Source of the DNA: Bryobacterales bacterium
Lineage (GTDB): Bacteria > Acidobacteriota > Terriglobia > Bryobacterales > Bryobacteraceae
NCBI GenBank assembly: GCA_009697455.1
Contig: SHUI01000004.1
Location: forward strand, 1-50,117
Reading direction: 5' to 3'
DNA: 50,117 nt
The notes beneath the pieces are model-generated. The model did not search any database, was not told the origin of the DNA, and saw only the letters and a program-made list of their open reading frames with translations. The position numbers and the translations under genes are program-made. Of this stretch, positions 18,585-27,043 are shown one piece after another. Within the stretch, counting starts at the first letter, position 1. Every line of letters begins with the position of its first letter.

Positions 18585-19880
18585 GTGGCTTCCTTCGCCC
18601 AACTGCTGCGCGCGAACCGGAACTACCGATTTACGTGGACCGGCCAGGTTGTCAGCGAGATCGGCGACCACTTCAACAACATCGCCGTCTTCAGCCTCGC
18701 GCTCGCCAACACGAAATCCGGCCTCGTCGTAAGTGGCGTGATGTTGTCGCGGGCTATTCCCGCCGTGCTTGCCGGGCCGCTCGCCGGAGTGCTGCTGGAC
18801 CGCCTGGACCGCAAGCGCGTCATGATTTGGAGCGACGTGGTTCGGGCGTTCGTCGCGCTCGGGTTCATCCTCACAGTGGGCCGCAACGACACATGGCTCC
18901 TCTACCTGCTGAGCGGTTTGCTGATGGGCGCGTCGCCCTTCTTCACCAGCGGCCGGGCGGCGATTCTGCCCGCGATCACGAGCAAGGAGGAGTTGCACAC
19001 GGCGAACTCCCTCACGCAGACCACGCAATGGACCACGCTCACCATTGGCACGTTTCTCGCCGGGGCAACGGTCACGCAATTCGGTTACCAATGGGCCTTC
19101 TTCCTCAACGCGCTCTCCTTCGCGTTTTCGGCGTGGTCCATTTCCAAGTTGCGCGTCGAGGGTGGCAGTTTCCGCGCGAAATCGGACGCGCTTACGGAGA
19201 ATGAAGTCGTACGCCCGTGGCACGAGTACAAGGAGGGGCTACGATACATGCGGTCCGCGCCGCTGGTGCTCGCGATCGCGCTCGTCGGAATGGGCTGGGC
19301 GACAGGCGGCGGCGCGGCGCAAATCCTGTTCAGCGTGTTCGGCGAACTGGTGTTCCAAAAGGGACCGTCGGGGATCGGCACGATCTGGGGTTGCGCGGGA
19401 ATCGGCCTGCTCATCGGAGGGGCGTTGGCGCACTGGCTGGGCCAGCGGATCGGATTCGAGGGCTACAAGCGTTCCATTATTTTCTGCTACATCGTCCACG
19501 GAGGCGCGTACATTTTGTTCAGCCAGGCCCGTGAGTTTTGGGTCGCCCTGATTTTCATAGGCCTTTCTCGCGCGGCCGTGGCTGTAAGCGCGGTCATGAA
19601 CTTCTCGCAATTGCTGCGGCACGTGCCCGACAAATTCCGCGGGCGCGTGTTCTCGACCGTCGAATCGCTGGTTTGGTCTACGATGATGGTTTCGATGGCG
19701 GTGGCGGGAATCGCGTCGCAGTCTTACAGCCCGCGAACAATCGGTGCATGGGCTGGCGCCCTCAGCTCCACGACGGCGATTTTCTGGGCGTGGGCTTACT
19801 GGACGGGGAAGTTGCCCGAGCCCCCAGTCGAAGGCGTGGAAGCGAAAGAGGTTGAGGTCCATGGCGAACCCACGGTCTAA
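18585..19880 (+). CDS. MFS transporter (EntS/MFS_3-like)
   Basis: A 431-residue major facilitator with 12 predicted helices. The N-terminus FAQLLRANRNYRFTWTGQVVSEIGD is typical of the EntS/MFS_3 efflux branch, and GPLAGVLLDRLDRKRVM is the loop 2-3 motif A. A central charged loop separates the halves. The start is GTG at 18585, one base after the EamA stop. It is the last gene of the mazG operon and is followed by a strong terminator at 19946. The substrate is unknown; siderophore or drug export is the usual guess. Confidence 0.88.
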   Translation: MASFAQLLRANRNYRFTWTGQVVSEIGDHFNNIAVFSLALANTKSGLVVSGVMLSRAIPAVLAGPLAGVLLDRLDRKRVMIWSDVVRAFVALGFILTVGRNDTWLLYLLSGLLMGASPFFTSGRAAILPAITSKEELHTANSLTQTTQWTTLTIGTFLAGATVTQFGYQWAFFLNALSFAFSAWSISKLRVEGGSFRAKSDALTENEVVRPWHEYKEGLRYMRSAPLVLAIALVGMGWATGGGAAQILFSVFGELVFQKGPSGIGTIWGCAGIGLLIGGALAHWLGQRIGFEGYKRSIIFCYIVHGGAYILFSQAREFWVALIFIGLSRAAVAVSAVMNFSQLLRHVPDKFRGRVFSTVESLVWSTMMVSMAVAGIASQSYSPRTIGAWAGALSSTTAIFWAWAYWTGKLPEPPVEGVEAKEVEVHGEPTV

Positions 19881-19945
19881 GGGCATATCACGGCATAAGT
19901 GCGGGTTGGTTGCAAGTGCCGTGAACGTTGCAGGTGAATTGGTGG

Positions 19946-19978
19946 GGCAGACGACCGTTTTTTGCCGTCTGCCTTTTT
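19946..19978 (+). terminator. Strong intrinsic terminator after the mazG operon
   Basis: GGCAGACG and CGTCTGCC form a perfect 8-bp stem around a 12-nt loop that itself holds six T residues, followed by TTTTT. It ends 13 bp before the GTG of the SDR gene, so the SDR Shine-Dalgarno (GGGAGG) lies directly after it. It can end the MFS transcript, or act as an attenuator in the SDR leader if a promoter lies between 19881 and 19945. Confidence 0.85.
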
Positions 19979-19991
19979 CGGGAGGCATTTC

Positions 19992-20729
19992 GTGACACAG
20001 CCTGAGTTAACAGGCAAGGTCATACTAGTCACGGGCGGCGCAAAACGCGTCGGACGCGGCATCGCCTTGCGCCTGGCCGCTGAAGGCGCGCGAGTCGTCA
20101 TCCACTACAACTCTTCGGAAACGGAAGCCCGCGCCACCGCGGCCGAGTGCGCATTCGAAGGCCAACCTGCGCCGCTTGTCCGTGCCAATCTCGAAAGCGT
20201 TCCGGATATCTCGCGGATGTTCGATGAGATCGCGGAGCGCTATGGCCGCATCGACGGGCTGGTCAACAACGCCGCCCGCTTCACGAGATTCGACCCGCTC
20301 GATATCACGGAGGCGGATTGGGACTTCATCCATTCCGTGAATCTGAAATCGGTGTTCTTCTGCTGCCAGAACGCGGCCCGCCTGATGCGGAAGTCGGGGG
20401 GCGGCCGGATAGTGAATATCAGTTCGCTCGGCGGCATCCGGCCCTGGGCGGAGCACGCGCACTACTGCGCGTCGAAGGCAGGCGTCATAATGCTCACGCG
20501 GTCGCTCGCGAAAGCGTTCGCGCCGGACATCACGGTGAACTCGGTTGCCCCGGGCGTGATCCCGTTCGGCGAGCCGGACGCGCGGGCGGCATCCATGATC
20601 CTCAACACACCCGCCGCGCGCGCCGGAACCGCCGCCGAGATTGCCGACGCGGTAGTCTACTTCCTGCGCGCCTCGAACTTCGTGACCGGTCAGATTCTCG
20701 CGGTGGACGGAGGCCTCAGCCAAAGATAG
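19992..20729 (+). CDS. SDR-family oxidoreductase, pteridine-reductase-like
   Basis: A 245-residue classical short-chain dehydrogenase. The cofactor loop is TGGAKRVGRGIA, a form common in FolM/pteridine-reductase-like members; NNAA follows, then the catalytic Ser in NISSLGG and Tyr-x3-Lys in HYCASK. The C-terminus VTGQILAVDGG is standard. I chose GTG 19992 because GGGAGG lies 7 nt upstream; the ATG at 19962 falls in the terminator loop region. Substrate assignment between pteridine reduction and fatty-acid or sugar reduction cannot be made from sequence alone. Confidence 0.87.
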   Translation: MTQPELTGKVILVTGGAKRVGRGIALRLAAEGARVVIHYNSSETEARATAAECAFEGQPAPLVRANLESVPDISRMFDEIAERYGRIDGLVNNAARFTRFDPLDITEADWDFIHSVNLKSVFFCCQNAARLMRKSGGGRIVNISSLGGIRPWAEHAHYCASKAGVIMLTRSLAKAFAPDITVNSVAPGVIPFGEPDARAASMILNTPAARAGTAAEIADAVVYFLRASNFVTGQILAVDGGLSQR

Positions 20730-21110
20730 GCGAATACCAGGTGCCGCCAACCACTGCAATGGAAGCGGTACTATACGTCAGCTTGAGGCCGCTTTCGAAC
20801 ACGGAGTCCTGCGGCCGCCTGAACCGCATTGCCTGCCGGAACATCAGCGCGTTCGCCTGACGCCGGAAGATCATCCGTTGCAGCAGAACGGGAACGCGCC
20901 TGCCTCCCACTGCAATGACCGCCGCGAAGAATTCCTGTAGCCGCCCAACGAATCCGGTCCATATGGGGGGCGATGGGTAGCGCTCGACGGTATGCGTCTG
21001 GTGGAGTCTTGTATGGGCCAAGCTGGGTAGGGGCGTCAATCTACTCAGAAGTGCGACTTGATGCTGCAAAGTCCCACTTTGGCAAGCGAACAAGCGGGCA
21101 TCCAACGGCC
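20730..21110. other. Intergenic region between convergent genes
   Basis: About 380 bp between the convergent SDR and DUF1501 genes. GCAAAGTCCCACTTTGG near 21064-21080 is a short inverted repeat without a T-tract. The 160-residue minus-strand ORF at 20716-21198 overlaps the DUF1501 3' end in another frame and shows no family motif. No gene is supported. Confidence 0.35.
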
Positions 21111-22472
21111 CTACGCCATGAACCCCAGGTCCCGCACTCCGAAATTCTTTAAATTGGGAAATATCGCGTCCATGTTCGCATCCGCCACGCCGAACCATTT
21201 TGCGAGCGTCGCACCGTATTGATCGAGCCCCGTGGATGGCAGCAGCGCGCCGCGGTTACCGCTGTCGTCGGGTCCGCCAAGCGAGAGGTCCGGAAATTTT
21301 CCATAGATGTCGCCGCCCTTCACTGCGCCGCCCATCACCAGGAAATGATTTCCCCATCCGTGGTCGCTGCCACTGCCGCTCGGCTGGAGCGTCCGGCCGA
21401 ACTCAGATTCAAGGAACGTGGTCACGCCGTTCGCGATGCCCATTTCGCCCGAAGCCAGATACAGCGCATTCATCGCGGCCGACGCTTGCTTCAACAGGTC
21501 CCATTGCTGCCAGCTCTGCGCGCCGTGGGTGTCGAACCCGCCGAGCGAGCAGAAGAAGACCTGCCGCTTCATTCCCAAAGTGCTTCGCAGTTGCATGATC
21601 TGCGCAACCTGCTTCATCTGCTGGCCGATCTGCGTGCCCGGAAACACGGTGGCTAACTGCGGTCCTCCCGCCAGGCTCTTGAGCATCGCCGCGAGATCCA
21701 GGGCATCCTTCCGCACTTTGTTCGCCGCCTGGATGACCGCGAGACCGCTGTCCATAGTGAGGATCTGCTGAAGTTGGGCTTTCCTCGCCGCCGCCGCCGA
21801 GTCCGGCCAGATGTTCATCCCATAAGGATTCATGTCGTAACCCGGAATCAGGCTCGCCGATTGCACGATGTTCCCCGCGCAAAACAACTGTTGTCCCGCC
21901 ATCGATAGCGACGCGGGAAACGTCGCCGCGCCATTCATGGAACTGACCGCGTCCGCCGTGCGCCCCGCCCAACCCGTTCCGGACGACCCGCCGGCCATTG
22001 CCGTCTGCATCTGCACGATTTGGTCGGAGTGCGAGAACAGGTTCGCGGGCAGCGAAACGGCGGCCGACAGGTACTGCATTCGCGTTGTCGGCTGGACGAT
22101 GTTCCCCACATTCGACACGACGGCAAGCTTCTGCTGCGCCCAAAGAGGATGTATGGCCGCCAGGCCGTCGGTGAGGGCATAAGGGACGCCATTCGTGGGC
22201 ATGACGGGCAGCAACTTTGCGCTTACATCCGGCAGCGCGAGCCCTCCGCGCGCCGCTTTGTAAGCGTTCAACTGGGCGGCCGACTGTGGCACGACGACGT
22301 TGTGTCCGTCATTGCCGCCAAGCAGGAAGACGCAGACCAGCGCTTTGTAGTCGTTCGCCTGCGCATAGGCGTTCATCAGACCGAAGCGGGCCATCCCCGC
22401 CATGGGAGCGAGCGTGCCCGTTGCGAGCCGCAGGAAAGACCGCCGCGAAGAATTCACTTTCTCGTTAGACAT
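21111..22472 (-). CDS. DUF1501 family secreted protein
   Basis: A 453-residue DUF1501 protein. The N-terminus has a twin-arginine signal (SSRRSFLRLATGTLAP), so folded export is expected. The body begins KALVCVFLLGGNDGHN, the family hallmark, and ends with TTFLESEFGRTLQPSGSGSDHGWGN, where the DHGWGNH-type block resembles metal-binding sites of sulfatase/alkaline-phosphatase-fold proteins. I chose ATG 22472, because GAGGAG lies 6 nt upstream; the other ATG at 22478 abuts it. The gene follows the DUF1800 gene by 10 bp. DUF1800-DUF1501 pairs are common in Acidobacteriota, Planctomycetota and Proteobacteria; their job is not established. Confidence 0.92.
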   Translation of the reverse strand: MSNEKVNSSRRSFLRLATGTLAPMAGMARFGLMNAYAQANDYKALVCVFLLGGNDGHNVVVPQSAAQLNAYKAARGGLALPDVSAKLLPVMPTNGVPYALTDGLAAIHPLWAQQKLAVVSNVGNIVQPTTRMQYLSAAVSLPANLFSHSDQIVQMQTAMAGGSSGTGWAGRTADAVSSMNGAATFPASLSMAGQQLFCAGNIVQSASLIPGYDMNPYGMNIWPDSAAAARKAQLQQILTMDSGLAVIQAANKVRKDALDLAAMLKSLAGGPQLATVFPGTQIGQQMKQVAQIMQLRSTLGMKRQVFFCSLGGFDTHGAQSWQQWDLLKQASAAMNALYLASGEMGIANGVTTFLESEFGRTLQPSGSGSDHGWGNHFLVMGGAVKGGDIYGKFPDLSLGGPDDSGNRGALLPSTGLDQYGATLAKWFGVADANMDAIFPNLKNFGVRDLGFMA

Positions 22473-22482
22473 GTTCATCTCC

Positions 22483-25050
22483 TCAGTACTGAACCGCGTA
22501 ATAGCCGCTTAGCGCGGTCAGATAGAGCGCCGCGTTGACGCGCTGATTGTTGTCGTATGCGGCGGCGAGAGCCACCGCGAGGCTATCCTTCATCGATTGC
22601 GGCATCCGTCCGTAAAGAAGCGTGGCGTTCACCTGCTCGATTAACGCCGAAGCGTCGCCAGCCACGGCCTGAAACGGCGTCAGGTCTATTTTCAAATCGC
22701 TTGCGCCTGGCTGGTTGAGGATTTCGTAGAAGAAGTTCCCCCGCAGCATCGATTCCGTCGGCGAATAGATTTGGAACTCCGGCCCCGCCAAGGCCGGCAT
22801 ACTGGGAATCCGGTAGAGCAGTGAGTAATGGCCGAAAACCGAAGGCGGTGCCAGTGGAGCTTCGCCCATTTGCGTGAAATTCCAGCTGCGAAGGTTGTCC
22901 GGCGTCAGTGTTCCGTTCATCGCGCGGATGAAGGCCGCCATGTGGTACGTCGCATTTTTCAAGCGGCCCTGTTGAGGCGTCGCCTGATCCTGCCTCGCCT
23001 CGGCGTCGGTAAGGATGGCCGTCAGAACGGCCTTGAGATCTCCCTTCGCTCCGTTGCCGTTGTTGTTCCAAACGTTCACCACGCGCTGAACGTAGGGTCC
23101 CGATGGATTGCTCATCACCATATCCCGAATGAGGCGCGTGACAATGAACGGGGCCGTGTTCGGATGGTTGAACACACAGTCCATCGCCATGTTCGTTTCC
23201 TGAACGACGCCGAGGCCGGCTGGAATCGGACAGCCGCCGATCAACGTCTTCGCGGTCTTATCGTGATACTGGTCGCGGGGCTCCATCGCGGGAGCTGTAA
23301 AGGATTCCCAGTTGGAGACGCCCATCGCGCCTCCCGGAGGGGTTGGGTACGTCCAACCCGTTAGGGCCAAAGCCGTCTGGGCCACGACCGTCTGGTCATA
23401 GGACGGGACCGGCTTTCCTCCGCTGAGCACCACCGAGCCGTCCTGATTCAACATCACCAGTCCGTTGGCGAACAACTGCATCAGTTCGCGGGGATAATTC
23501 TCATTCGCAGACGCGCCCCCGCCCGGCTTCTTCGAGTTGGCGAGGTCCAGATACTTACCCATCTGCGGGCTAACCGTGATGTCGTAAAGAAGCTGCCGGT
23601 AACTGCCGAACGCGTTCTTGCTAAGGATCTGCCAATACGGCACCACTTCATTTCCGTAGGGTTTCTTCGCCGCCGACAGCACAATGATCTTCGCGAGCGC
23701 ATTCACCATCCGCTGCCGCAACTGATCCGGAGCATGAACCAGGCGGGACAGGTATTGCGTTTGAGCCGTGCCGATGGAATCGGGAACGGCGATGAACGTC
23801 TCGGACATGGCGAATTGCTGCGCGAGCCAGCCGTTGATTCCGAGTTGTCCGATGCTTTGCATGTCCACCGGCGACGGGCCGAACGCGGCCTGCTCCAGGA
23901 AGCGGGCGTGGCTGAGATTCGGCATGGCGGGCGGCGTGAGTTTCAGTGTGACCGCAGCCTGACCGAATGCGCTGGGAACGGCCACGCTCGTTGCGCGGAC
24001 GTTCACGGTGGCGGGAGACGGAAGAATCGCGGGCGCGGTGTAAAGGCCGGCCGCGGAAACAGTGCCCACTGCCGAATTGCCTCCGATGACTGCGTTTACG
24101 GACCACGTAACAGCGGTGTTGGCGTTGCCCAGGACGGCCGCGGCGAATTGCTGCGTCGCGCCCAGCACCAACTGTGCCGTCGGCGGCGAAACTGTAATGG
24201 TGACCGAAGGCTGTGTAAGCGTGATGGCCGCGGTAGCGGAGACCAGAGGATCCGCGACGCTCGTAGCTTTCACCGTTGCACTCGCCGGATTGGGCAAACT
24301 GGCCGGCGCCGTGTATACGCCTCCCGCCGTGATGGTTCCAGCGGTAGCCGACCAGGTGACAGCCGTGTTGGCTGCGCCCGTCACCGTAGCGGTAAAGGTC
24401 TGGGTCGCATTGACCGGAAGCGTCGCGCTCGCTGGCGACACCGAAACATTCACCGCCGAAGCAGTAACCGTGACGTTAATCGGTTGGCTCGTGGTTGAGC
24501 CCGGACCGGGATTTACCGCGCGAAATTGCGCGACGCCCGCCATTCTGGCGGGCACGTTCCCCATCACCTTCGCAGCCGTCGGGGAAATGTACGTCGTCGG
24601 CAGTGCCAGAGTGTTAAGCATCACTACCAGGCCCGGAACGAACCCCGCGCCGTTAATGCTTACATCCACAGCCCCCGCCGCGAACTTGTTCGGGTACGCA
24701 CTCCAGATCCAGGTCTGCGGCTGCGAAATCGATACCTTCGCCGTGCCGTATTTCGCGGGGAAGGCCGTGCTGGTGACCTTGATCGTGATTTGATTGGCAA
24801 CCGGGACAACCGCGGGCGCCGTGTATAATCCTGTCGGCGTAACGGTTCCGTAGGTTGCATCACCTCCCACGATGCCGTTTATCGCCCACGTGACGGTATT
24901 GGGCGCAATCGGTACATAGGCGGACATTTGCCGGCTGGTCCCTTTCTCTATCGTCGCCGGTCCTGGATATACAGTGATGGCGTTGGCTTGGGCAAACGCG
25001 GCGGAACACGCTCCAACCATGAGTACTAGAATCGCGGCGGCATTTCGCAT
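22483..25050 (-). CDS. DUF1800 protein with Ig-like repeats
   Basis: An exported protein of about 855 residues. The signal peptide is MRNAAAILVLMVGACSAAFAQ. Residues about 20-400 hold three or four bacterial Ig-like repeats, recognised by the recurring pattern GTVTPTGLYTAP / GTITAGGVYTAP / GTVSAAGLYTAP. From about residue 405 the DUF1800 domain follows: HARFLEQAAFGPSPVDM, then LPNYPREL-like ENYPRELMQLF and ALTGWTYP. I chose the ATG at 25050 because AGGAG is 6 nt upstream. It is coupled to the DUF1501 gene. The Ig repeats suggest a surface-displayed or substrate-binding protein; the catalytic function of DUF1800 is unknown. Confidence 0.92.
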   Translation of the reverse strand: MRNAAAILVLMVGACSAAFAQANAITVYPGPATIEKGTSRQMSAYVPIAPNTVTWAINGIVGGDATYGTVTPTGLYTAPAVVPVANQITIKVTSTAFPAKYGTAKVSISQPQTWIWSAYPNKFAAGAVDVSINGAGFVPGLVVMLNTLALPTTYISPTAAKVMGNVPARMAGVAQFRAVNPGPGSTTSQPINVTVTASAVNVSVSPASATLPVNATQTFTATVTGAANTAVTWSATAGTITAGGVYTAPASLPNPASATVKATSVADPLVSATAAITLTQPSVTITVSPPTAQLVLGATQQFAAAVLGNANTAVTWSVNAVIGGNSAVGTVSAAGLYTAPAILPSPATVNVRATSVAVPSAFGQAAVTLKLTPPAMPNLSHARFLEQAAFGPSPVDMQSIGQLGINGWLAQQFAMSETFIAVPDSIGTAQTQYLSRLVHAPDQLRQRMVNALAKIIVLSAAKKPYGNEVVPYWQILSKNAFGSYRQLLYDITVSPQMGKYLDLANSKKPGGGASANENYPRELMQLFANGLVMLNQDGSVVLSGGKPVPSYDQTVVAQTALALTGWTYPTPPGGAMGVSNWESFTAPAMEPRDQYHDKTAKTLIGGCPIPAGLGVVQETNMAMDCVFNHPNTAPFIVTRLIRDMVMSNPSGPYVQRVVNVWNNNGNGAKGDLKAVLTAILTDAEARQDQATPQQGRLKNATYHMAAFIRAMNGTLTPDNLRSWNFTQMGEAPLAPPSVFGHYSLLYRIPSMPALAGPEFQIYSPTESMLRGNFFYEILNQPGASDLKIDLTPFQAVAGDASALIEQVNATLLYGRMPQSMKDSLAVALAAAYDNNQRVNAALYLTALSGYYAVQY

Positions 25051-25175
25051 AGGGGTCTCCTGGACGATGGTCTCTGTTATATAAGTGCGAGAAATACCGG
25101 TCGAATTGATCATTGCCGGAAGAAATCTTTGCAGGAACCGCTCGAATTCACCACATTACTCTCAATTCAAAGCAC

Positions 25176-26975
25176 TTAAACACTCTTGCTCTCCAACTCG
25201 GCCCACCGGGCGTAGAGCGTCTCCACGGCCGCCTCCGCCGAAGTCATCCGCTCGAAGCACAAATGGAGCCGCGGCCCATCGGAAACCACTTCGGGCGCCT
25301 GCATCTCCGCGCGAATGGCGTCAAGTTCCAACTCCGCTTCCAGAATGCGCTGCTCCATCCCCTCCCACTCGCGGGTTTCCAGATAGGAGAGCCTCTTCTT
25401 TGCGGTGGGGGTGCCAGGCCTCACCGGCGAATCCCTCTTCCCGGCCTTGCGCGTCTCGCGCTCCTGCCCCGCCTGCTCCCACTGCCGGTAGTCCGCGAAG
25501 AGTTGTGTCCCGCCTTGGCCATCGAGACCCAGTACGGCTGTCGAGACCCGATCGAGAAGATAGCGGTCATGCGTCACCAGCACCAGCGCGCCGGGGAAAT
25601 CGAGCAGGCTCTCTTCGAGCACCTCGAGCGTCGGAATGTCGAGGTCGTTCGTCGGCTCGTCAAGCAGCAACAGATCGGCCGGCTGGAGCATGAGCCGGGC
25701 AATTAGGACGCGTGCCTGTTCGCCGCCCGAGAGGCTCGCAATGGGCCGGTCAAGTTGACCGGCGTCGAACAAAAAACGCTTCGCCCAGCCCGCCACGTGG
25801 ATGGGACGATCCTGGAAAATCACCAGGTCGCCCCGTGCGCCCAGCCCGTTGCGTAGCGTCTGGGACCGGTCGAGTTGCTCCCGTGCCTGGTCGAAGTAAA
25901 CGATTCGCAGCGACTGCGCGCGTTCCACGCACCCACCGTCGGGTTCCAGTTCGCCCGAGAGCAGGCGCAACAGCGTCGTCTTTCCCGTGCCGTTCAGGCC
26001 CAGCAATCCCAGCCGCGTGCCGGGAGTGAGCGTCAAGCTCAAATCGCGGAACAGCGTCCGCCCGCCCAGTTCCTTCGATAGCTTTTCAAGCGACAGCAGC
26101 CGCTTAGACTGCCGGTCGGTCGCCGTGAAATCGATCTGCGTGACGCCCTTCGTCGTCCGCTGGTCAAGCTCCGAGAGTACGCGTATCAGCCGTCCCGCGT
26201 CGTCAATTCGCGCCTTCGACTTCCCGGTTCGAGCCTTCGGTCCCCTCCGGAGCCACTCGACTTCGCGCCGCACGCGGTTGGCCAAGGCTTCCTGATGCGT
26301 CGATTGCGCCAGCAGAAACGCTTCCTTCTTTTCCAGGAATTGACTGTATCCGCCCTCCACGCGGAACAAGCCTTCGGGATAGACGCGGTCGATTTCAGCC
26401 ATGTCGTTGACCACGTTGTCGAGAAAATAGCGGTCGTGACTCACCACCACGCTTGCGAAGGCCGCGCCCTGGAGCAGTTTCTCGAGCCACACGATGCCCT
26501 CAAAATCCAGGTGATTGGTGGGCTCGTCGAGAAACAGGAGGTCGGGCAGCAGCGCGAGTTCGCGCGCGATCGCCAGGCGCCGTTTCCAGCCGCCCGAGAG
26601 CGATTCGGTGCGGGCGTTGCCATCGGTAAAGCCCGCGCGGCCGAGCGTCTGATTAATGCGAGCGGAGCGCTCCATCTCGTCGAGGTGTTCCCCGGCGATC
26701 GCCTCGGCAATGACATCAGTTGCCGTCAGGCCCGCTGGAAATTCGGCCTCCTGCGGAACGTAGCCGACGCGTGTATTGCGGCGCATGGAGACCGTGCCCG
26801 AATCAGGCTCGATCTGTCCTGCGAGAATCTTGAGCAGTGTGGATTTGCCCGCGCCGTTCGGGCCAATCAGGCCGAGCCGTTCACCCTCGGCGATGCCAAG
26901 CGAGATATTCTCAAACAGCGCGCGCGAGCCGTAGGATTTGGAGAGTGCGGTGCAGCTTTCAAGAAGGGAAGCCAA
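25176..26975 (-). CDS. ABC-F family ATPase (Uup-like)
   Basis: A 599-residue ABC-F protein with two ATP-binding cassettes and no membrane segment. Cassette 1 has Walker A GPNGAGKST, signature LSGGWKRRLAIA and Walker B LLFLDEPTNHLD; cassette 2 has GLNGTGKTT, LSGGEQARVLIA and LLLLDEPTNDLD. An interdomain linker (PtIM) near residues 240-275 is Arg/Lys-rich, and a C-terminal helical, charged region fits the coiled-coil of the Uup branch. ABC-F proteins act on ribosomes; Uup is also linked to DNA transactions. Monocistronic. Confidence 0.92.
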   Translation of the reverse strand: MASLLESCTALSKSYGSRALFENISLGIAEGERLGLIGPNGAGKSTLLKILAGQIEPDSGTVSMRRNTRVGYVPQEAEFPAGLTATDVIAEAIAGEHLDEMERSARINQTLGRAGFTDGNARTESLSGGWKRRLAIARELALLPDLLFLDEPTNHLDFEGIVWLEKLLQGAAFASVVVSHDRYFLDNVVNDMAEIDRVYPEGLFRVEGGYSQFLEKKEAFLLAQSTHQEALANRVRREVEWLRRGPKARTGKSKARIDDAGRLIRVLSELDQRTTKGVTQIDFTATDRQSKRLLSLEKLSKELGGRTLFRDLSLTLTPGTRLGLLGLNGTGKTTLLRLLSGELEPDGGCVERAQSLRIVYFDQAREQLDRSQTLRNGLGARGDLVIFQDRPIHVAGWAKRFLFDAGQLDRPIASLSGGEQARVLIARLMLQPADLLLLDEPTNDLDIPTLEVLEESLLDFPGALVLVTHDRYLLDRVSTAVLGLDGQGGTQLFADYRQWEQAGQERETRKAGKRDSPVRPGTPTAKKRLSYLETREWEGMEQRILEAELELDAIRAEMQAPEVVSDGPRLHLCFERMTSAEAAVETLYARWAELESKSV

Positions 26976-27043
26976 TAGCCATTATCGCCTCGAAGAGCGC
27001 GGACAAGAACGTGATATTGTGTTATCCGGTTTCTAAAGGCCCG

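Noticed and set aside
20716-21198. 160-aa minus-strand ORF near the SDR
   Set aside because: Overlaps the DUF1501 3' end in another frame, without recognisable motifs.
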